From the NCBI RefSeq assembly GCF_014534645.1, contig NZ_JACVQF010000191.1, positions 99,141 through 163,140 on the forward strand: DNA of 64,000 nucleotides. Direction: 5' to 3'. The notes below the pieces were generated by a model. It was not told where the DNA came from. It worked only from the letters and a program-made list of their open reading frames with translations, and did not search any database. Shown in pieces: positions 55,768 through 64,000 of the stretch. The DNA is from Streptomyces griseicoloratus (GTDB lineage Bacteria > Actinomycetota > Actinomycetes > Streptomycetales > Streptomycetaceae). Position numbers and translations under genes: made by a program. Position 1 is the first letter of the stretch; each line of letters starts with the position of its first letter.

Positions 55768-56401
55768 CGCAATCAAGGTGCTGCTCGTCGACGACCACCA
55801 GGTCGTCCGCCGCGGGCTGCGCACGTTCCTGGAGGTGCAGGACGACATCGAGGTCGTGGGCGAGGCCGCGGACGGCGCCGAGGGAGTCGAGCGCGCCGAG
55901 GAACTGCGGCCCGACGTGATCCTCATGGACGTCAAGATGCCGGGCATGGACGGCGTCGAGGCGCTGCGCAGGCTCCGCGAGCTGGACAACCCCGCGCGTG
56001 TGCTGATCGTCACCAGCTTCACAGAGCAGCGCACGGTGGTCCCGGCCCTGCGCGCGGGCGCCGCCGGCTACGTGTACAAGGACGTCGACCCGGACGCGCT
56101 GGCCGGTGCCATACGTTCCGTCCACGCCGGGCACATCCTGCTCCAGCCCGAGGTCGCCGGTGCCCTGCTCTCGCAGGAGGAGGGCAACTCCGGCCAGGGG
56201 AGAGCAGGCGCCCTCACCGAACGTGAGCGCGAGGTGCTGGGCCTGATAGCGGACGGCCGTTCCAACCGGGAGATCGCCCGTGCGCTGGTGCTCTCCGAGA
56301 AGACCGTCAAGACCCACGTCTCCAACATCCTGATGAAGCTCGACCTCGCGGACCGCACCCAGGCCGCCCTGTGGGCCGTGCGCCATGGAGTGGCCGGCTG
56401 A
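55760..56401 (+). CDS. NarL/LuxR-family response regulator
   Basis: A 213-residue regulator. The receiver domain has DDHQ near the start, the phosphorylatable Asp in VILMDVKMPGMDG (about 55) and Lys in YVYKDVDPD. The C-terminal LuxR helix-turn-helix runs from LTEREREVLGLIADGRSNREIA. GTG 55760 (VADAIKVLL) starts inside the kinase gene, so the two are translationally coupled and surely form a pair. The target genes are unknown. The chaplin gene chpE is 154 bases downstream on the same strand. Confidence 0.94.
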   Translation: MADAIKVLLVDDHQVVRRGLRTFLEVQDDIEVVGEAADGAEGVERAEELRPDVILMDVKMPGMDGVEALRRLRELDNPARVLIVTSFTEQRTVVPALRAGAAGYVYKDVDPDALAGAIRSVHAGHILLQPEVAGALLSQEEGNSGQGRAGALTEREREVLGLIADGRSNREIARALVLSEKTVKTHVSNILMKLDLADRTQAALWAVRHGVAG

Positions 56402-56514
56402 CTGCTACGCGTCGGCAACCCGGAGGGTTCCGTTCCGGTCGGAGATTCATACCGTCGTGGGAATGTCCCCCACACGGCGCATCCTTCGTCGTGCCCGGCC
56501 GTTCTCCAGTGCGT

Positions 56515-56534
56515 GCCGCGGCGACTGCCGCGGC
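56515..56534 (+). promoter_or_regulatory. Hairpin in the chpE 5' leader
   Basis: GCCGCGGC (56515-56522) and GCCGCGGC (56527-56534) are self-complementary and pair with a GACT loop. The hairpin ends six bases before the AAGGAGGG ribosome binding site. Confidence 0.4.
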
Positions 56535-56555
56535 AATCGCAAGGAGGGCTTGTAA

Positions 56556-56801
56556 GTGAAGAACCTGAAGAAGGCAGCGGCCGTGACGATGGTGGCCGGC
56601 GGGCTGATCGCCGTCGGCGCGGGCGTGGCCTCCGCCACCGACGGCGCCGCCGCCCACGGCAAGGCCGTCGCCTCCCCGGGCGTCGCCTCCGGCAACGTCG
56701 TCCAGGCACCGGTGCACATCCCGGTGAACGCCGTCGGCAACAGCGTGAACGTCATCGGTGTGCTGAACCCCGCCTTCGGCAACCTCGGCATCAACGACTG
56801 A
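56556..56801 (+). CDS. chpE: ChpE-type chaplin (short, Cys-free)
   Basis: An 81-residue secreted chaplin, a surface-active protein of aerial hyphae. Signal peptide: MKNLKKAAAVTMVAGGLIAV and cleavage near VASA. The mature chaplin domain is SPGVASGNVVQAPVHIPVNA followed by VGNSVNVIGVLNPAFGNLG. It lacks the two Cys found in most chaplins, the trait of ChpE. GTG 56556 is the start with AAGGAGGG at 7 bases. The neighbouring two-component pair upstream suggests possible control, which is inference only. Confidence 0.93.
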   Translation: MKNLKKAAAVTMVAGGLIAVGAGVASATDGAAAHGKAVASPGVASGNVVQAPVHIPVNAVGNSVNVIGVLNPAFGNLGIND

Positions 56802-56832
56802 CCCCGGTCGAAGACCGCTAGGTGACCACGGC

Positions 56833-56854
56833 CTCCCGGGCCCCCACCCGGGAG
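56833..56854 (+). terminator. Candidate terminator after chpE
   Basis: CTCCCGGG (56833-56840) and CCCGGGAG (56847-56854) form a perfect eight-pair stem with a six-base loop, 32 bases after the stop. Confidence 0.55.
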
Positions 56855-56904
56855 ACCGCCCACACCCCACCACGCAACCGCGACCAGCCCCCCCCACCAC
56901 CACC

Positions 56905-57280
56905 ACCGCGAGCACACGCCCCCGCGACCGCGAGCACACGCCCCCGCGACCGCGAGCAGCCGCCCCGCCCAGCCGCGAGCGGCTGGCCCGCCGTCACCGC
57001 GGGCCACCAGCCCGCCGCAACCGCGGGCGGCCGACCTCACCCAACCGCGAGCAGCCGTGCCATTGCCACCGCGGGCAGCCGCCCCGTCGTCACCGCGGGC
57101 AGCCGCCCCGTCGTCACCGCAGGCAGCCGCCCCGCCGTAACCGCGGGCGGCCAGGCCGTCGTCACCGCAGGCAGCCGGCCCCGCCCAGCCGCGGGCGACC
57201 GCACCGTCGTAACCGCGCGCGGCCGCGCCGTCGTCACCGCGGGCGGCCGACCCGTCGTCACCGCGGGCAGTCGTGCCGCC
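56905..57280. repeat. 24-bp minisatellite between chpE and the next gene
   Basis: Twelve head-to-tail units of exactly 24 bases run from 56993 to 57280, consensus GTCACCGCGGGCAGCCGCCC plus CGTC. Four more degenerate units of 22-23 bases precede them from about 56905. Because 24 is a multiple of three, open frames appear on both strands (for example AARGDDGA), but these look like repeat artefacts. The 623-base gap between 56802 and 57424 holds no other supported gene. Confidence 0.85.
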
Positions 57281-57424
57281 TGGGGCGGCACGGGTGGGCG
57301 CGGGCGGCACCCCGTCAGCGCCGGGCCGCGCCACCCACCCCCGGCCAGCACGAACGCCGTTCCCCACCCCGAGAGACGTCACCACACCGACGCCGCCCCC
57401 GCACACCAAGGGAACAAGGCGACG

Positions 57425-58213
57425 TCACCTCACCCCCCGCTCCCGCTCCTCCACAACGGAGTTGTACGCAGCGACCTGCGCCCGCCGAGCCGTCCGCTCC
57501 ACCGGCCGCAACGCAGCCCCCCGCGCCGCCATCTCGGACGCGCTCACCGCACCCCCGTGCCCGTTCTCGTACGCCAGCGAGATCAACGCCCCCACCCGCT
57601 GCGCCAGCTCCAGCACCCGCACCGCCCGCGGCGGATACCCCGGCGCCAACACCTCCCGCCCCCGCTCGGCCCGCGCCCGGTACGCCGCCACCGCCGCCTC
57701 GGCCACCGGCCCCGACCCGGCGACGTCCAGCCGCGTCAGCACCTCGGTCGCCTCCCTCAGCGCCTCCGCCAGCTCACGCTCCGCCTCACCCAGCGACGGC
57801 ACATCGGCCGGCGGCGCCTCCCGCACGGGCAGGCAGTGCCAGACGACCTCGACGTGCACATCACCCTCGGGCCCGGCCTCGTAGACCTCCGGCACCAGCC
57901 CGAACGCGGCGCCGTGACAGACCACCGCCTCCTCCGCCTCCAGTGCCCGCGCGTTGAACTCCGGCGGCCCGCTCAGCCCCAGCGGATGCCCGGGCGCGGG
58001 CAGCGCGACCCGCAGCCCGGTCACCCCGAGCGCCCGCAGCCGGCCCAGCGCGAGCGTGAGACCGACCGGCGCCGACTCGTCCGGCAGCCCCTCCACCCGG
58101 TGCACCGCGTCCTCGGCGACGATCGCGAGCACAGCGTCATCAGGCGAGACAAGTCCGGCAATAAGGGCATTTCCCCAGGAGGCAAGGCGTCCTGCACGTG
58201 GTTCCGAGAGCAT
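57425..58213 (-). CDS. Conserved hypothetical actinobacterial protein
   Basis: A 262-residue protein starting MLSEPRAGRLASWGNALIAG. There is no signal peptide or membrane helix. It has a compact N-terminal domain (about 1-135) with AVVCHGAAFGLVPEVYEAGP and a helical C-terminal part from about 140 with Ala/Leu-rich segments. I do not recognise a function. It is divergent from the ABC ATPase gene with 149 bases between. Confidence 0.8.
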   Translation of the reverse strand: MLSEPRAGRLASWGNALIAGLVSPDDAVLAIVAEDAVHRVEGLPDESAPVGLTLALGRLRALGVTGLRVALPAPGHPLGLSGPPEFNARALEAEEAVVCHGAAFGLVPEVYEAGPEGDVHVEVVWHCLPVREAPPADVPSLGEAERELAEALREATEVLTRLDVAGSGPVAEAAVAAYRARAERGREVLAPGYPPRAVRVLELAQRVGALISLAYENGHGGAVSASEMAARGAALRPVERTARRAQVAAYNSVVEERERGVR

Positions 58214-58362
58214 GTCTCCACCCTAAGGACCGGACCGATGGAATGGTGGAGCCGACCGGTGGCGTAGATTTCCTAGAGGGCTGCGCCCACCGGCGGCGGC
58301 CCGAGCCACAGGCGTACGCGACAGCCGAGACCGGCCACACTGCAAGGGGAGACAACGCGCTC

Positions 58363-59160
58363 ATGAGCGATGTTCTGGAGCTTCAGGACGTATCCGTGGT
58401 CCGCGAGGGCCGGGCTCTGGTGGACCAGGTCTCCTGGTCGGTCAAGGAGGGCGAGCGCTGGGTCATCCTGGGACCCAACGGTGCCGGCAAGACCACCCTC
58501 CTCAATGTCGCGTCCAGCTACGTCTACCCGAGCAAGGGCACCGCGACCATCCTCGGCGAGACCCTCGGCAAGCCCGGAACCGACGTCTTCGAGCTGCGCC
58601 CGCGCATCGGCATGGCCGGCATCGCCATGGCCGAGAAGCTGCCCAAGCGCCAGACCGTCCTGCAGACCGTGCTGACCGCCGCGTACGGCATGACGGCCGG
58701 CTGGCACGAGGACTACGAGGACATCGACGAGCAGCGCGCCCGCGCCTTCCTCGACCGCCTCGGCATGACCGAGTACCTCGACCGGAAGTTCGGCACCCTC
58801 TCCGAGGGCGAACGCAAGCGCACCCTCATCGCCCGCGCCCTGATGACCGACCCCGAGCTGCTGCTCCTGGACGAGCCCGCCGCCGGCCTCGACCTCGGCG
58901 GCCGCGAGGACCTCGTCCGCCGCCTCGGCCGCCTCGCCCGCGACCCGATCGCCCCCTCGATGATCATGGTCACCCACCACGTCGAGGAGATCGCCCCCGG
59001 CTTCACCCACGTCCTGATGATCCGTCAGGGCAAGGTGCTGGCCGCCGGCCCGCTGGAGCTCGAACTCACCTCCCGCAACCTCTCCCTCTGCTTCGGCCTC
59101 CCGCTCGTCGTCGAGCAGGTCGGCGACCGCTGGACCGCCCAGGGCCTTCCCCTGTCCTGA
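58363..59160 (+). CDS. ABC transporter ATP-binding protein
   Basis: A 265-residue ABC ATPase. Walker A GPNGAGKTT is near residue 39, the signature is LSEGERKRTLIARAL near 145 (Glu replaces the usual second Gly in LSGGE-type signatures) and Walker B LLLLDEPAAGLDLGG near 167. It has no permease beside it, so it is either an orphan ATPase or works with a distant partner. AGGGGAGA lies upstream of the start. It is followed by the NfeD-like gene. Confidence 0.85.
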   Translation: MSDVLELQDVSVVREGRALVDQVSWSVKEGERWVILGPNGAGKTTLLNVASSYVYPSKGTATILGETLGKPGTDVFELRPRIGMAGIAMAEKLPKRQTVLQTVLTAAYGMTAGWHEDYEDIDEQRARAFLDRLGMTEYLDRKFGTLSEGERKRTLIARALMTDPELLLLDEPAAGLDLGGREDLVRRLGRLARDPIAPSMIMVTHHVEEIAPGFTHVLMIRQGKVLAAGPLELELTSRNLSLCFGLPLVVEQVGDRWTAQGLPLS

Positions 59161-59214
59161 CCCGCCCCCTGTGCGCCCTGTCCCCGGTACGTCCCACGGA
59201 CCTACCATGACCAT

Positions 59215-59646
59215 GTGAACGACATCGACGCATGGGTGTGGTGGCTCGTCGCCGCGGCAGCGCTCGGAATCCCGCTCGTCGTGACCGCGATGCCGGAGTT
59301 CGGAATGCTCGCCGTCGGCGCCGTCGCCGCCGCCATCGCCTCCGGGGTCGGCGCCGGCCTCGTCGTCCAGGTACTCGTCTTCGTCGTCGTCTCGGTCGCC
59401 CTCATCGCCGTCGTACGGCCCGTCGCCGCCCGGCACCGCGCCCAGCGACCCCAACTCGCCACAGGCGTCGATGCGTTGAAGGGCAAGCAGGCCGTCGTCC
59501 TGGAGCGCGTCGACGGCTCCGGCGGCCGGATCAAGCTCGCCGGGGAGATCTGGTCGGCCCGCGCCCTCGACGCCGGCCGAGCCTACGAACCAGGCCAGGA
59601 AGTGGACGTCGTGGACATCGAGGGGGCCACGGCGATCATCCTGTGA
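59215..59646 (+). CDS. NfeD-like membrane protein
   Basis: A 143-residue protein (GTG 59215) with two or three membrane segments in the first 70 residues (WWLVAAAALGIPLVVTAM, then FVVVSVALIAVVRPV) and a C-terminal OB-fold-like domain of about 60 residues (GVDALKGKQAVVLERVDGSGG). NfeD proteins pair with SPFH-family stomatins, and an SPFH gene follows, which supports the call. Confidence 0.88.
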   Translation: MNDIDAWVWWLVAAAALGIPLVVTAMPEFGMLAVGAVAAAIASGVGAGLVVQVLVFVVVSVALIAVVRPVAARHRAQRPQLATGVDALKGKQAVVLERVDGSGGRIKLAGEIWSARALDAGRAYEPGQEVDVVDIEGATAIIL

Positions 59647-59793
59647 CCGCGTCCGCCGCAACTGGAGCGAACGCCCCCCGAGGTACGCGACGGTCTGTCA
59701 GACTCGACCAGCAAGATCTTCAACATCCGTAAGATCTGCAGTCATCAAGGTTCTGCCGAAAGCGCCGAGGCGGAGAAGGGTACGGGAACGACG

Positions 59794-60750
59794 ATGGAAC
59801 CGGTCATCATCGTCTTGATCATCCTGGTGGTGTTGGTCTTCATCGCCCTGATCAAGACCATCCAGGTCATCCCCCAGGCGAGCGCCGCCATCGTGGAGCG
59901 CTTCGGCCGCTACACACGGACGCTGAACGCGGGCCTCAACATCGTGGTCCCGTTCATCGACACCATCCGCAACCGCATCGACCTCCGCGAACAGGTCGTC
60001 CCCTTCCCGCCGCAGCCGGTCATCACCCAGGACAACCTGGTCGTCAACATCGACACCGTCATCTACTACCAGGTGACCGACGCGCGCGCCGCGACCTACG
60101 AGGTCGCCAGCTACATCCAGGCCATCGAGCAGCTCACCGTCACCACCCTGCGCAACATCATCGGCGGCATGGACCTGGAACGCACCCTGACCTCCCGCGA
60201 GGAGATCAACGCGGCCCTGCGCGGCGTCCTCGACGAGGCCACCGGCAAGTGGGGCATCCGCGTCAACCGCGTCGAGCTCAAGGCCATCGAACCGCCCACC
60301 TCCATCCAGGACTCGATGGAGAAGCAGATGCGCGCCGACCGCGACAAGCGCGCCGCGATCCTCCAGGCCGAAGGTGTCCGGCAGTCCGAAATCCTGCGCG
60401 CCGAGGGCGAGAAGCAGTCCCAGATCCTGCGCGCCGAGGGCGAGGCGAAGGCCGCGGCCCTGCGCGCCGAGGGCGAGGCCCAGGCCATCCGCACGGTCTT
60501 CGAGTCCATCCACGCCGGCGACCCGGACCAGAAGCTGCTCTCCTACCAGTACCTCCAGATGCTCCCGAAGATCGCCGAAGGCGACGCCAACAAGCTCTGG
60601 ATCGTCCCCAGCGAGATCGGCGACGCCCTCAAGGGCCTGTCCGGTGCCATCGGCAACTTCGGCCCGATGGGCGGCGGTTCGGGAAGCGGCGGCAGCACCG
60701 CGGGCACCGTCCCCGCCCAGGAGCGCCGCGAGAAGCCGACCATCGACTGA
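59794..60750 (+). CDS. SPFH/Band 7 (stomatin-like) membrane protein
   Basis: A 318-residue SPFH-domain protein with an N-terminal membrane anchor (PVIIVLIILVVLVFIALI), an SPFH core starting IQVIPQASAAIVERFGRY, and a long coiled-coil (about 180-235) with Glu/Ala/Arg repeats RAEGEKQSQILRAEGEAKAA. Band 7 proteins organise membrane domains and often act with NfeD, whose gene precedes it. A 20-pair terminator follows. Confidence 0.92.
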   Translation: MEPVIIVLIILVVLVFIALIKTIQVIPQASAAIVERFGRYTRTLNAGLNIVVPFIDTIRNRIDLREQVVPFPPQPVITQDNLVVNIDTVIYYQVTDARAATYEVASYIQAIEQLTVTTLRNIIGGMDLERTLTSREEINAALRGVLDEATGKWGIRVNRVELKAIEPPTSIQDSMEKQMRADRDKRAAILQAEGVRQSEILRAEGEKQSQILRAEGEAKAAALRAEGEAQAIRTVFESIHAGDPDQKLLSYQYLQMLPKIAEGDANKLWIVPSEIGDALKGLSGAIGNFGPMGGGSGSGGSTAGTVPAQERREKPTID

Positions 60751-60764
60751 GCAGCCGGATCACG

Positions 60765-60808
60765 CGGGAACGGGGCTCACCTCCACGCGGAGGTGAGCCC
60801 CGTTCCCG
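60765..60808. terminator. Shared 20-pair terminator (SPFH gene and HNH gene)
   Basis: Arms at 60765-60784 and 60789-60808 are perfect 20-base reverse complements around an ACGC loop, between convergent stops at 60750 and 60818. Confidence 0.88.
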
Positions 60809-60817
60809 TAACCGGCG

Positions 60818-61324
60818 CTAGGCCGCCGACTGCGCGAGCCACTCCGGCAGCGCGTCGAAGTCGTCCTGCCCCAGCGCGAGCAGCATCGCGTCGGCGGGCG
60901 TCGGCTCGAACGGCTCCCGCAGCAGCGGCATCCCCGCCTGCTCCGGAGTCCGGTTCGCCTTGCGGTGGTTGTCCTCCGCGCACGAGGCCACCGTGTTCAG
61001 CCATGTGTCCTGCCCGCCGTGCGACCGCGGCACCACGTGGTCCACGGTCGTCGCCCGCCTGCCGCAGTACGCGCACCTGTGCCGGTCCCTGACCAGCACC
61101 CCCCGCCGCGACCACGGGGCACGTCTTCGGAAGGGCACCCGTACGTACTGGCAGAGCCTGATCACCCGGGGCGCCGGTATGTCGACCGCGGCTCCGCGCA
61201 TCCGCAGTTCGGGGTGGGCCTGCTCGACGACGGCCTTGTCCTGAAGCACCAGAACGACGGCTCGGTTCAGCGTCACCGTCGACAACGGCTCGAAGCTCGC
61301 GTTCAGTACCAGCGTGTCCCGCAT
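60818..61324 (-). CDS. HNH endonuclease family protein
   Basis: A 168-residue HNH nuclease. The zinc motif starts with CAYCGRR, and the catalytic His is in TTVDHVVPRSHGGQDTW. The closing part has SCAEDNHRKANRTPEQAG. Homologues are near-ubiquitous in actinobacteria, and the DNA target is unknown. The start is the ATG at 61324 (MRDTLVLNASFEPL). It is on its own operon and ends at the shared terminator. Confidence 0.9.
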   Translation of the reverse strand: MRDTLVLNASFEPLSTVTLNRAVVLVLQDKAVVEQAHPELRMRGAAVDIPAPRVIRLCQYVRVPFRRRAPWSRRGVLVRDRHRCAYCGRRATTVDHVVPRSHGGQDTWLNTVASCAEDNHRKANRTPEQAGMPLLREPFEPTPADAMLLALGQDDFDALPEWLAQSAA

Positions 61325-61460
61325 ACCAGCCCACCTCCCGTGTGCACCGGCCCACCCCCTGGCGGGCTGGGGTCAACTCTGGCCGGGCACGCCGGGATGG
61401 ACAACGCAATATCCGCTGCCACCACGAGGGGAACTCCCCGTGGCCCCCCGGCAACAAAAA

Positions 61461-61498
61461 TGCCCGCCTCTGATCACTTCCATGACCAGGGGCGGGCA
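61461..61498 (-). terminator. Terminator of the PEBP gene with U-run
   Basis: On the minus strand, TGCCCGCCCCTG (61498-61487) pairs with CAGAGGCGGGCA (61472-61461) with one wobble, followed by TTTTTGTT. This is the clearest intrinsic terminator in the window with a U-run. Confidence 0.85.
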
Positions 61499-61523
61499 AA
61501 CGCTCCGTGAACGCTCGGAACAC

Positions 61524-62063
61524 TCAGCCCTCGGCGGGCACCTCGTACTCACCGATCAGCTGCGCACGCGCGATCGTGTGGAACCGCAGGTTGAAGCCGA
61601 CGAACGCCGGAGTGGCCTCCGCGTCCGGACCCAGCTTCTCCTGGTCCACGGCGTACACCGTGAACACGTACCGGTGCGGCCCGTCCCCGGCGGGGGGCGC
61701 GGCACCGCCGAAGTCCTTGGTGCCGTAGTCGTTGCGCACCTGTACGGCACCCTCCGGCAGGCCCTCGAACTTGCCGCTGCCCGCGCCCGCCGGCAGCTCG
61801 GTGACCGAGGCGGGGATGTCGAACACCACCCAGTGCCAGAACCCGCTCCCCGTCGGGGCGTCCGGGTCGTAGCACGTCACGGCGAAGCTCCTGGTCTCGG
61901 CCGGGAAGCCCTCCCACCGCAGCTGCGGCGAGGTGTTGCCGGCCGCGTAGACCTGAGCGTCCTTGAGCGTCGCCCCCTCCTGGACGTCCTCGCTCGTGAC
62001 CGTGAACGACGGCACGGGCGGGTGGAAGTCATGGGGGAGCGGACGCCGCTTGAGCTCGGTCAC
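61524..62063 (-). CDS. PEBP (Raf kinase inhibitor-like) family protein, YbhB/YbcL type
   Basis: A 179-residue PEBP-fold protein. The anion-site residues are in [20 protein letters not shown], and [21 protein letters not shown] follows. The family binds phosphates or small ligands, with no clear bacterial function. GTG 62063 has GGAGG upstream. It lies 40 bases downstream of the Spo0M gene on the same strand, so the two may be co-transcribed. Confidence 0.88.
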   Translation of the reverse strand: MTELKRRPLPHDFHPPVPSFTVTSEDVQEGATLKDAQVYAAGNTSPQLRWEGFPAETRSFAVTCYDPDAPTGSGFWHWVVFDIPASVTELPAGAGSGKFEGLPEGAVQVRNDYGTKDFGGAAPPAGDGPHRYVFTVYAVDQEKLGPDAEATPAFVGFNLRFHTIARAQLIGEYEVPAEG

Positions 62064-62103
62064 CTCGGTACCTCCTGATCGATCGGTGCAGTGGTGACCG
62101 AGC

Positions 62104-62886
62104 CTAGAACCAGTTGCGCTTGCTGCCGACCTCGGACAGCCACTGGTTGAGGTAAGCCGCCCAGTCGGTCCCCTGGTAGTCGTTCAGCCCCACCTTGAAC
62201 GACCGGAACGTGTCGCTGCCCTCGCTGAACAGCCCCGGCTTCTTGTCCATCTCCAGGACGACGTCCATCGCCTGCTCGTCGGCCACGAAGCTCAGCTCGA
62301 CCTGGTTCAGCCCCCGGTACTGCTGCGGCGGGAGGAACTCGATCTCCTGGTAGAACGGCAGCTTCTGCCGAGTGCCCCGGATGTGGCCGCGCTCCATGTC
62401 CGCGCTCTTGAAGCGGAAGCCCAGCTGGATGAACGCGTCCAGGATCGCCTTCTGCGCCGGCAGCGGGTGCACGTTGATCGGGTCCAGGTCACCGGAGTCC
62501 ACCGCGCGAGCGATCTCCAGCTCGGTGGTCACCCCGATGTTCATCCCGCGCAGCGCCTGCCCGTCGATCATCGTGATCGGCGTCTCCCACGGGATCTCCA
62601 GCCCGAACTGCACCGCGTGCACGGCACCGGCCTTCAGCCCGAAGGCACCGCCGAGCCGCACCTTCGTGAACTCGATGTCCTGCTTGTACTCCTGGTCGCC
62701 GCTCTCCACCTCGACCTTGGCCTGGAGACCGACCGACAGGCCCTCGATCTGCTGGTCGACGGAGCCGCCCTGGATCCGCACCTCACCCTGGACGACACCG
62801 CCCGGCACGACGTTGACCTCGTTGAGGACCGTCTCCACCGAAGCCCCGCCGGCTCCCAGGCTCGCGAGCAGCTTCTTGAACGCCAT
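62104..62886 (-). CDS. Spo0M-type sporulation-control protein
   Basis: A 260-residue arrestin-like beta protein of the Spo0M family: [20 protein letters not shown], with [22 protein letters not shown] and [21 protein letters not shown]. It lacks membrane segments. In Bacillus Spo0M influences the onset of sporulation, while its role in Streptomyces is less clear. It precedes the PEBP gene and is divergent from the DNA glycosylase gene with 143 bases between. Confidence 0.9.
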   Translation of the reverse strand: MAFKKLLASLGAGGASVETVLNEVNVVPGGVVQGEVRIQGGSVDQQIEGLSVGLQAKVEVESGDQEYKQDIEFTKVRLGGAFGLKAGAVHAVQFGLEIPWETPITMIDGQALRGMNIGVTTELEIARAVDSGDLDPINVHPLPAQKAILDAFIQLGFRFKSADMERGHIRGTRQKLPFYQEIEFLPPQQYRGLNQVELSFVADEQAMDVVLEMDKKPGLFSEGSDTFRSFKVGLNDYQGTDWAAYLNQWLSEVGSKRNWF

Positions 62887-63029
62887 GTCTCTCCCTCTCC
62901 AGGACGTGTGAACCCTTGATCCCTACAAACGCGATCCGGCCGTGGCCGGTTCCGCGCCCCTCACCCTGGCAAGGCGGGCGCCCCCTGACCACCCCGCGCG
63001 CCCGTCCACCTGCGTTACGCTCGGACGGC

Positions 63030-63671
63030 ATGATCGCGACCCCCGACCGTACGCCCCTGCCCAGGAACTTCTTCGACCGCCCCATCCTCGAGGTGGCCCC
63101 CGACCTCCTGGGCCGCATCCTCGTGCGCACCACCCCGGACGGTCCGATCGCGCTCCGCCTGACCGAGGTCGAGGCCTACGACGGTGAGAACGACCCCGGC
63201 TCCCACGCCTACCGCGGTCGCACATCCCGCAACGACGTGATGTTCGGTCCCCCCGGACACGTGTACGTCTACTTCACCTACGGCATGTGGTTCTGCATGA
63301 ACCTCGTGTGCGGTCCCGAAGGCAGGGCGAGCGCCGTCCTGCTCCGTGCCGGCGAGATCATCGAGGGCGCCGAACTGGCCCGCACCCGTCGACTCTCGGC
63401 CCGCAACGACAAGGAACTGGCCAAAGGCCCCGCCCGACTGGCCACCGCCCTGGGCGTGGACCGCGCCCTGAACGGCACGGACGCCTGCGCCTCCGGAGCC
63501 ACGCCCCTGCGCATCCTCAGCGGAGTCCCCGTACCCCCTGACCAGGTACGCAACGGTCCGCGCACGGGCGTGGCCGGGGACGGCGGCGTCCACCCGTGGC
63601 GCTACTGGGTCGCCGACGACCCCACGGTGAGCCCGTATCGGGCCCACACGCCGAGGCGACGCCGAAGTTGA
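63030..63671 (+). CDS. 3-methyladenine DNA glycosylase (AAG/MPG type)
   Basis: Removes alkylated bases in base-excision repair. The 213-residue product starts [20 protein letters not shown] and shows the family block [22 protein letters not shown] (Glu as base-flip catalyst), [20 protein letters not shown] and the C-terminal [16 protein letters not shown] with HPWRYWV. The ATG at 63030 is chosen because the first conserved residues follow directly. It precedes the rRNA leader region with no further gene between. Confidence 0.93.
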   Translation: MIATPDRTPLPRNFFDRPILEVAPDLLGRILVRTTPDGPIALRLTEVEAYDGENDPGSHAYRGRTSRNDVMFGPPGHVYVYFTYGMWFCMNLVCGPEGRASAVLLRAGEIIEGAELARTRRLSARNDKELAKGPARLATALGVDRALNGTDACASGATPLRILSGVPVPPDQVRNGPRTGVAGDGGVHPWRYWVADDPTVSPYRAHTPRRRRS

Positions 63672-63754
63672 CTCGCACTTGCGGGACGCGTAACGTAGCC
63701 CGAGCCGCTTGAACCGGGTACGGCAATCGCCTGCAGCCGGAAGCGGCCAACCCA

Positions 63755-64000
63755 CTACCTACGACTTCCCCTCAGCGGGAACGTTTTCGGCGTGCCCGCA
63801 TGCCCGAATTCGAACTCGCGAGACTCGATTATGAGTCGCCGGAGAAATCGGCTAACGTAGTGAATGTCGAAAGGCCGACGGGCGGAAGCCAGAAAGCCGA
63901 CGACAAACCCCGCCGACAGGGAATCGGATCCGAAAAGGATCTGATAGAGTCGGAAACGCAAGACCGAAGGGAAGCGCCCGGAGGAAAGCCCGAGAGGGTG
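63755..64000 (+). promoter_or_regulatory. Promoter/leader region of an rRNA operon (16S starts beyond the window)
   Basis: The last 245 bases change to AT-richer sequence with several -10-like boxes (TATGAG near 63815-63833, TAACGT at 63853, TAGAGT at 63945) and end in CCCGGAGGAAAGCCCGAGAG. That last stretch matches the antitermination/processing leader before 16S rRNA in Streptomyces rrn operons as I remember it. It is therefore an rRNA promoter and leader, not a protein gene. Confidence 0.75.

Noticed and set aside
56993-57280. CRISPR-like array at the 24-bp repeats
   Set aside because: The units are contiguous and there are no unique spacers, so this is a minisatellite and not a CRISPR array.
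56447-57409. Minus-strand 320-residue open frame with AARGDDGA repeats
   Set aside because: It reads the 24-bp minisatellite and runs antisense through chpE. There is no ribosome binding site or domain.
63755-63961. Minus-strand 68-residue open frame at the window end
   Set aside because: It overlaps the rRNA leader and shows no domain. Its AT-richer sequence and promoter boxes fit a regulatory region better.

Overview
The window is high-GC actinobacterial DNA and almost certainly comes from a Streptomyces chromosome core. The reasons are the third-position G/C bias, frequent GTG starts, short AGGAGG-type ribosome binding sites, and a set of Streptomyces marker genes: a chaplin of the ChpE type, the small GATC-binding nucleoid protein Gbn, a streptophobe family protein, Spo0M and a 38-residue SGM_5486-type peptide. 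From memory, and not checked, the gene order resembles the S. coelicolor region around SCO1792-SCO1848. I saw no transposase, integrase, CRISPR array or tRNA gene. The window opens inside cobN and closes in what looks like the leader of an rRNA operon.

Layout. 1-4.7 kb: a cobalamin operon on the minus strand (cobD-cobQ-cobN, ATGA overlaps) behind a B12 riboswitch. 4.7-6.3 kb: a Pit phosphate transporter with a three-unit PHO box. 6.4-12.1 kb: GH25 lysozyme, class II aldolase, alpha/beta hydrolase, an unrecognised regulator-like protein and a VOC protein, with a degenerate intergenic repeat field at about 8.2-8.8 kb. 12.2-14.6 kb: an ABC-F ATPase preceded by a possible leaderless seven-residue peptide (MAILLAH) and a hairpin, then a cluster of six GATC sites upstream of gbn. 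15.9-19.0 kb: an Asp23/AmaP-type envelope-stress cluster. 19.1-25.2 kb: an SDR protein lacking its catalytic Tyr/Lys, GH15 enzyme, SURF1, a Cys-rich protein, exonuclease and CopD. 25.4-30.2 kb: a CoA-transferase with a low-complexity insert and two tandem subtilisins. 30.5-36.4 kb: DUF485-ActP symporter pair, moaA, small proteins and tyrS. 36.5-41.2 kb: TldE/TldD and fabG-fabI.

41.4-46.3 kb: a secreted Cys protein, GntR/MFS divergent pair, SixA-like phosphatase and serB. 46.8-52.3 kb: a streptophobe membrane protein divergent from an Rv1747-like FHA-ABC transporter, then a secreted SLT protein. 52.6-57.3 kb: a QueA-like enzyme coupled to an SDR, a two-component system, chpE and a 24-bp minisatellite. 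57.4-63.7 kb: a conserved hypothetical, an ABC ATPase, NfeD-SPFH membrane pair, HNH protein, PEBP protein, Spo0M and 3-methyladenine glycosylase.

Most of this is housekeeping. The parts least explained by known genes are the MAILLAH leader, the GATC cluster, the dispersed intergenic repeat, the 24-bp minisatellite, the duplicated gene 3' ends and the SDR with a lost catalytic dyad. Many operon ends carry long, near-perfect GC hairpins without a U-run.
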